A stretch of DNA of 64,000 nucleotides. Source: Rickettsiales bacterium. Lineage in GTDB: Bacteria; Pseudomonadota; Alphaproteobacteria; Methylaequorales; Methylaequoraceae. The position numbers were made by a program, and so were the translations under genes. The stretch is taken from positions 101,271 to 165,270 of the forward strand of contig NZHE01000024.1 in assembly GCA_002691145.1 (NCBI GenBank), given 5' to 3'. Positions 62,137 through 64,000 of this stretch are shown in pieces; the first letter of the stretch is position 1; every line of letters begins with the position of its first letter. The notes below the pieces were generated by a model, which saw only the letters and a program-made list of their open reading frames with translations, ran no database searches and was not told where the DNA came from.

Positions 62137-63507
62137 ATGTTTAGTTCACTTTCAGAAAAAATTTCAAATTCTTTCAAAATTTTGAGGGGGCAAGGTACCA
62201 TTACGGAATCAAGCCTAAACGAGGCTTTAAGAGAAATTAGAGTAGCTCTTCTAGAAGGAGATGTTTCTTTGTTAGTTGCCAAAGAATTCATTGAGAGAAT
62301 AAAAGTTCAGGCATTGGGTAAAAACGTAATTTCAAGTGTTAGTCCGGGACAAATGGTAGTGAAAATAGTAAATGATGAGTTGATAAAACTACTTGGTTCA
62401 GAAAACAACAATTTAGCAAACGCCAAGCCTCCTGTTACTTTAATGATGGCTGGACTTCAAGGTTCTGGCAAAACAACAACGTCAGCAAAGTTAGCCAAAA
62501 GACTTATTGAAAAAAATAAAAAAACAGTTTTATTAGCATCCTTTGATATTTATAGACCGGCAGCACAAAAACAACTTCAGACACTTGCAATACAAAACCA
62601 AATTGATTCTCTTGATATTTTAGATGGAGAAAATCCAATCGAAATTTGTCTCAGAGCAAAAAAAAAAGCTGAAGTTGAAAATTATGATTACTTGATCTTG
62701 GACTCGGCTGGAAGAAATCATATTGATAAAGTAATGATGAATGAATTGGTTGATATCGCAGAAAATATTAAAATAGATGAAACGCTTCTAGTTGTAGATT
62801 CAATGGCCGGACAAGACTCTGTGAACACGGCAAAAAGTTTCTCAGAACACTTAAATGTTACAGGAATTATTCTTACAAGAATCGATGGTGATAGTAGAGG
62901 AGGAGCAGCTCTTTCGATGAAGTCTATTACTAAAAAACCGATAAAGTTCATTGGTACCGGAGAAAAAATTGATGAACTTGAAGAATTTCATGCTGATCGA
63001 ATAGCTAATAGAATATTAGGCATGGGTGACGTTGTAACACTCGTAGAAAAAGCTGCAGAACAAATTGATGAGGAAGATGCAAAGAAAATGCAGGGAAAAC
63101 TGTTAAAAGGTAGATTTTCATTATCAGATTACTCAAAACAACTTGATCAGATTACAAAAATGGGAGGCATAAAGAGTTTATTAAATTACTTGCCTGGAAT
63201 GAGTTCCTTAAAAGATAAAATGGATGAATCCTTAGAAAAAAATGAAGTAATTAAATTTCAACAGTCAATAATTTCTTCAATGACAAAAAAAGAAAGAAAC
63301 TTTCCAGACATAATTAAAGCTTCTAGGAAGAAAAGAATAGCAAAGGGTTCAGGTACCAGCATTCAAGAGATAAATAAACTTTTAAAGCAATTTAAAAAAA
63401 TGGCATTAATGATGAAAAAAATGGGTAAAAATAAAAAATTACAAAATATGATGAACTCAAATCAATTCGATGTGTCATCGCTAAATAATTTAAATAAAAA
63501 ACTATAA
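62137..63507 (+). CDS. ffh: Signal recognition particle protein Ffh
   Basis: LRGQGTITESSLNEALREIRVALLEGDVSL, AGLQGSGKTTTSAKLAKRL, DIYRPAAQKQL, TRIDGDSRGGAAL, C-terminal Met-rich M domain. Confidence 0.98.
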   Translation: MFSSLSEKISNSFKILRGQGTITESSLNEALREIRVALLEGDVSLLVAKEFIERIKVQALGKNVISSVSPGQMVVKIVNDELIKLLGSENNNLANAKPPVTLMMAGLQGSGKTTTSAKLAKRLIEKNKKTVLLASFDIYRPAAQKQLQTLAIQNQIDSLDILDGENPIEICLRAKKKAEVENYDYLILDSAGRNHIDKVMMNELVDIAENIKIDETLLVVDSMAGQDSVNTAKSFSEHLNVTGIILTRIDGDSRGGAALSMKSITKKPIKFIGTGEKIDELEEFHADRIANRILGMGDVVTLVEKAAEQIDEEDAKKMQGKLLKGRFSLSDYSKQLDQITKMGGIKSLLNYLPGMSSLKDKMDESLEKNEVIKFQQSIISSMTKKERNFPDIIKASRKKRIAKGSGTSIQEINKLLKQFKKMALMMKKMGKNKKLQNMMNSNQFDVSSLNNLNKKL

Positions 63508-63522
63508 TGAAAGGAATTAAAA

Positions 63523-64000
63523 ATGGCAGTAGCTTTAAGATTATCTAGAGGAGGCTCAAAGAAAAGACCTTTTTACAGAATTGTAGCAGCAGATGTTAGA
63601 AGTCCAAGAGATGGTAAATTTATTGAACGTTTAGGTACATATAACCCAATGAGATCAAAAGATGATCCTGAGAGAGTTCTAATAAAAAAAGAAAGAGTAT
63701 CTTATTGGTTATCCGTAGGTGCTAAACCCACCAATAGGGTAGCAAAATTTTTAGCAAATGAAGGTATAGTGGATAAACTTAAAATTTATCCTCAGACCAA
63801 AAAAGATAAGCCTAGAACAAAGACCCTTGAGAAATTAAAAGCTAAAGAAGAAAAAGTTAAAAATAAAAACTTAAAACCTGAAAATAGCATTGAAGCAAAA
63901 GTAACCGAAGAAAAAACAGCTGAACCAGTAGCTGAAACAAAAGTAACTGAAGAAAAAACAACTGAGCCAGTTGCTGAATCAAAAGTAACTGAAGAAAAAA
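63523..64000 (+). CDS. rpsP: 30S ribosomal protein S16 with repetitive C-terminal extension, truncated by window end
   Basis: Translation from ATG 63523: [43 protein letters not shown]...; downstream of ffh. Not in the ORF track because it is open at the window end. Confidence 0.95.
   Translation, partial: MAVALRLSRGGSKKRPFYRIVAADVRSPRDGKFIERLGTYNPMRSKDDPERVLIKKERVSYWLSVGAKPTNRVAKFLANEGIVDKLKIYPQTKKDKPRTKTLEKLKAKEEKVKNKNLKPENSIEAKVTEEKTAEPVAETKVTEEKTTEPVAESKVTEEK
63898..63999 (+). repeat. 42-bp (14-aa) in-frame tandem repeat in the rpsP C-terminal extension
   Basis: [14 protein letters not shown] / [14 protein letters not shown] / KVTEEK..., units beginning at 63898, 63940 and 63982. Confidence 0.9.

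Overview
This 64 kb window is densely coding, very AT-rich and chromosomal. Gene content and order look like a streamlined, low-GC alphaproteobacterium: ispE/TPR/ETF-QO, mutY-dciA-dsbA-smc, the atpI-B-E-F'-F cluster, ctaC-ctaD-ctaB-(coxF)-ctaG-ctaE-surf1-thrC, tldD/pmbA, msbA-waaA-lpxK, ileS-lspA-DUF3035-M16-M16, ftsY-mtaB-dapF, and ffh-rpsP. Nearly every ORF is a recognisable housekeeping gene. I see no tRNA, rRNA, CRISPR array, prophage or transposon. I found no undescribed multi-gene defence or metabolic system. The strongest unusual signal is a recurring one: at least five conserved genes (rsmD, pgi, a MaoC-type dehydratase, dapF and a short coxF-like ORF) are out of frame exactly at A/T homopolymers of 11-13 nt. 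Four of the five are restored by removing one base. Similar or longer runs in mutY, waaA, mtaB, an M16 peptidase and an M23 peptidase remain in frame. This is either homopolymer sequencing error or slippage-dependent expression. A related oddity is a 13-bp tandem repeat (CATG-T9) at the 3' end of lspA that places TGA stops in all three frames directly after an A11 run. Two genes missing from the ORF track were recovered at the window edges: partial ispE at 1-79 (-) and partial rpsP from 63523 (+), the latter with a 14-aa repetitive C-terminal extension.
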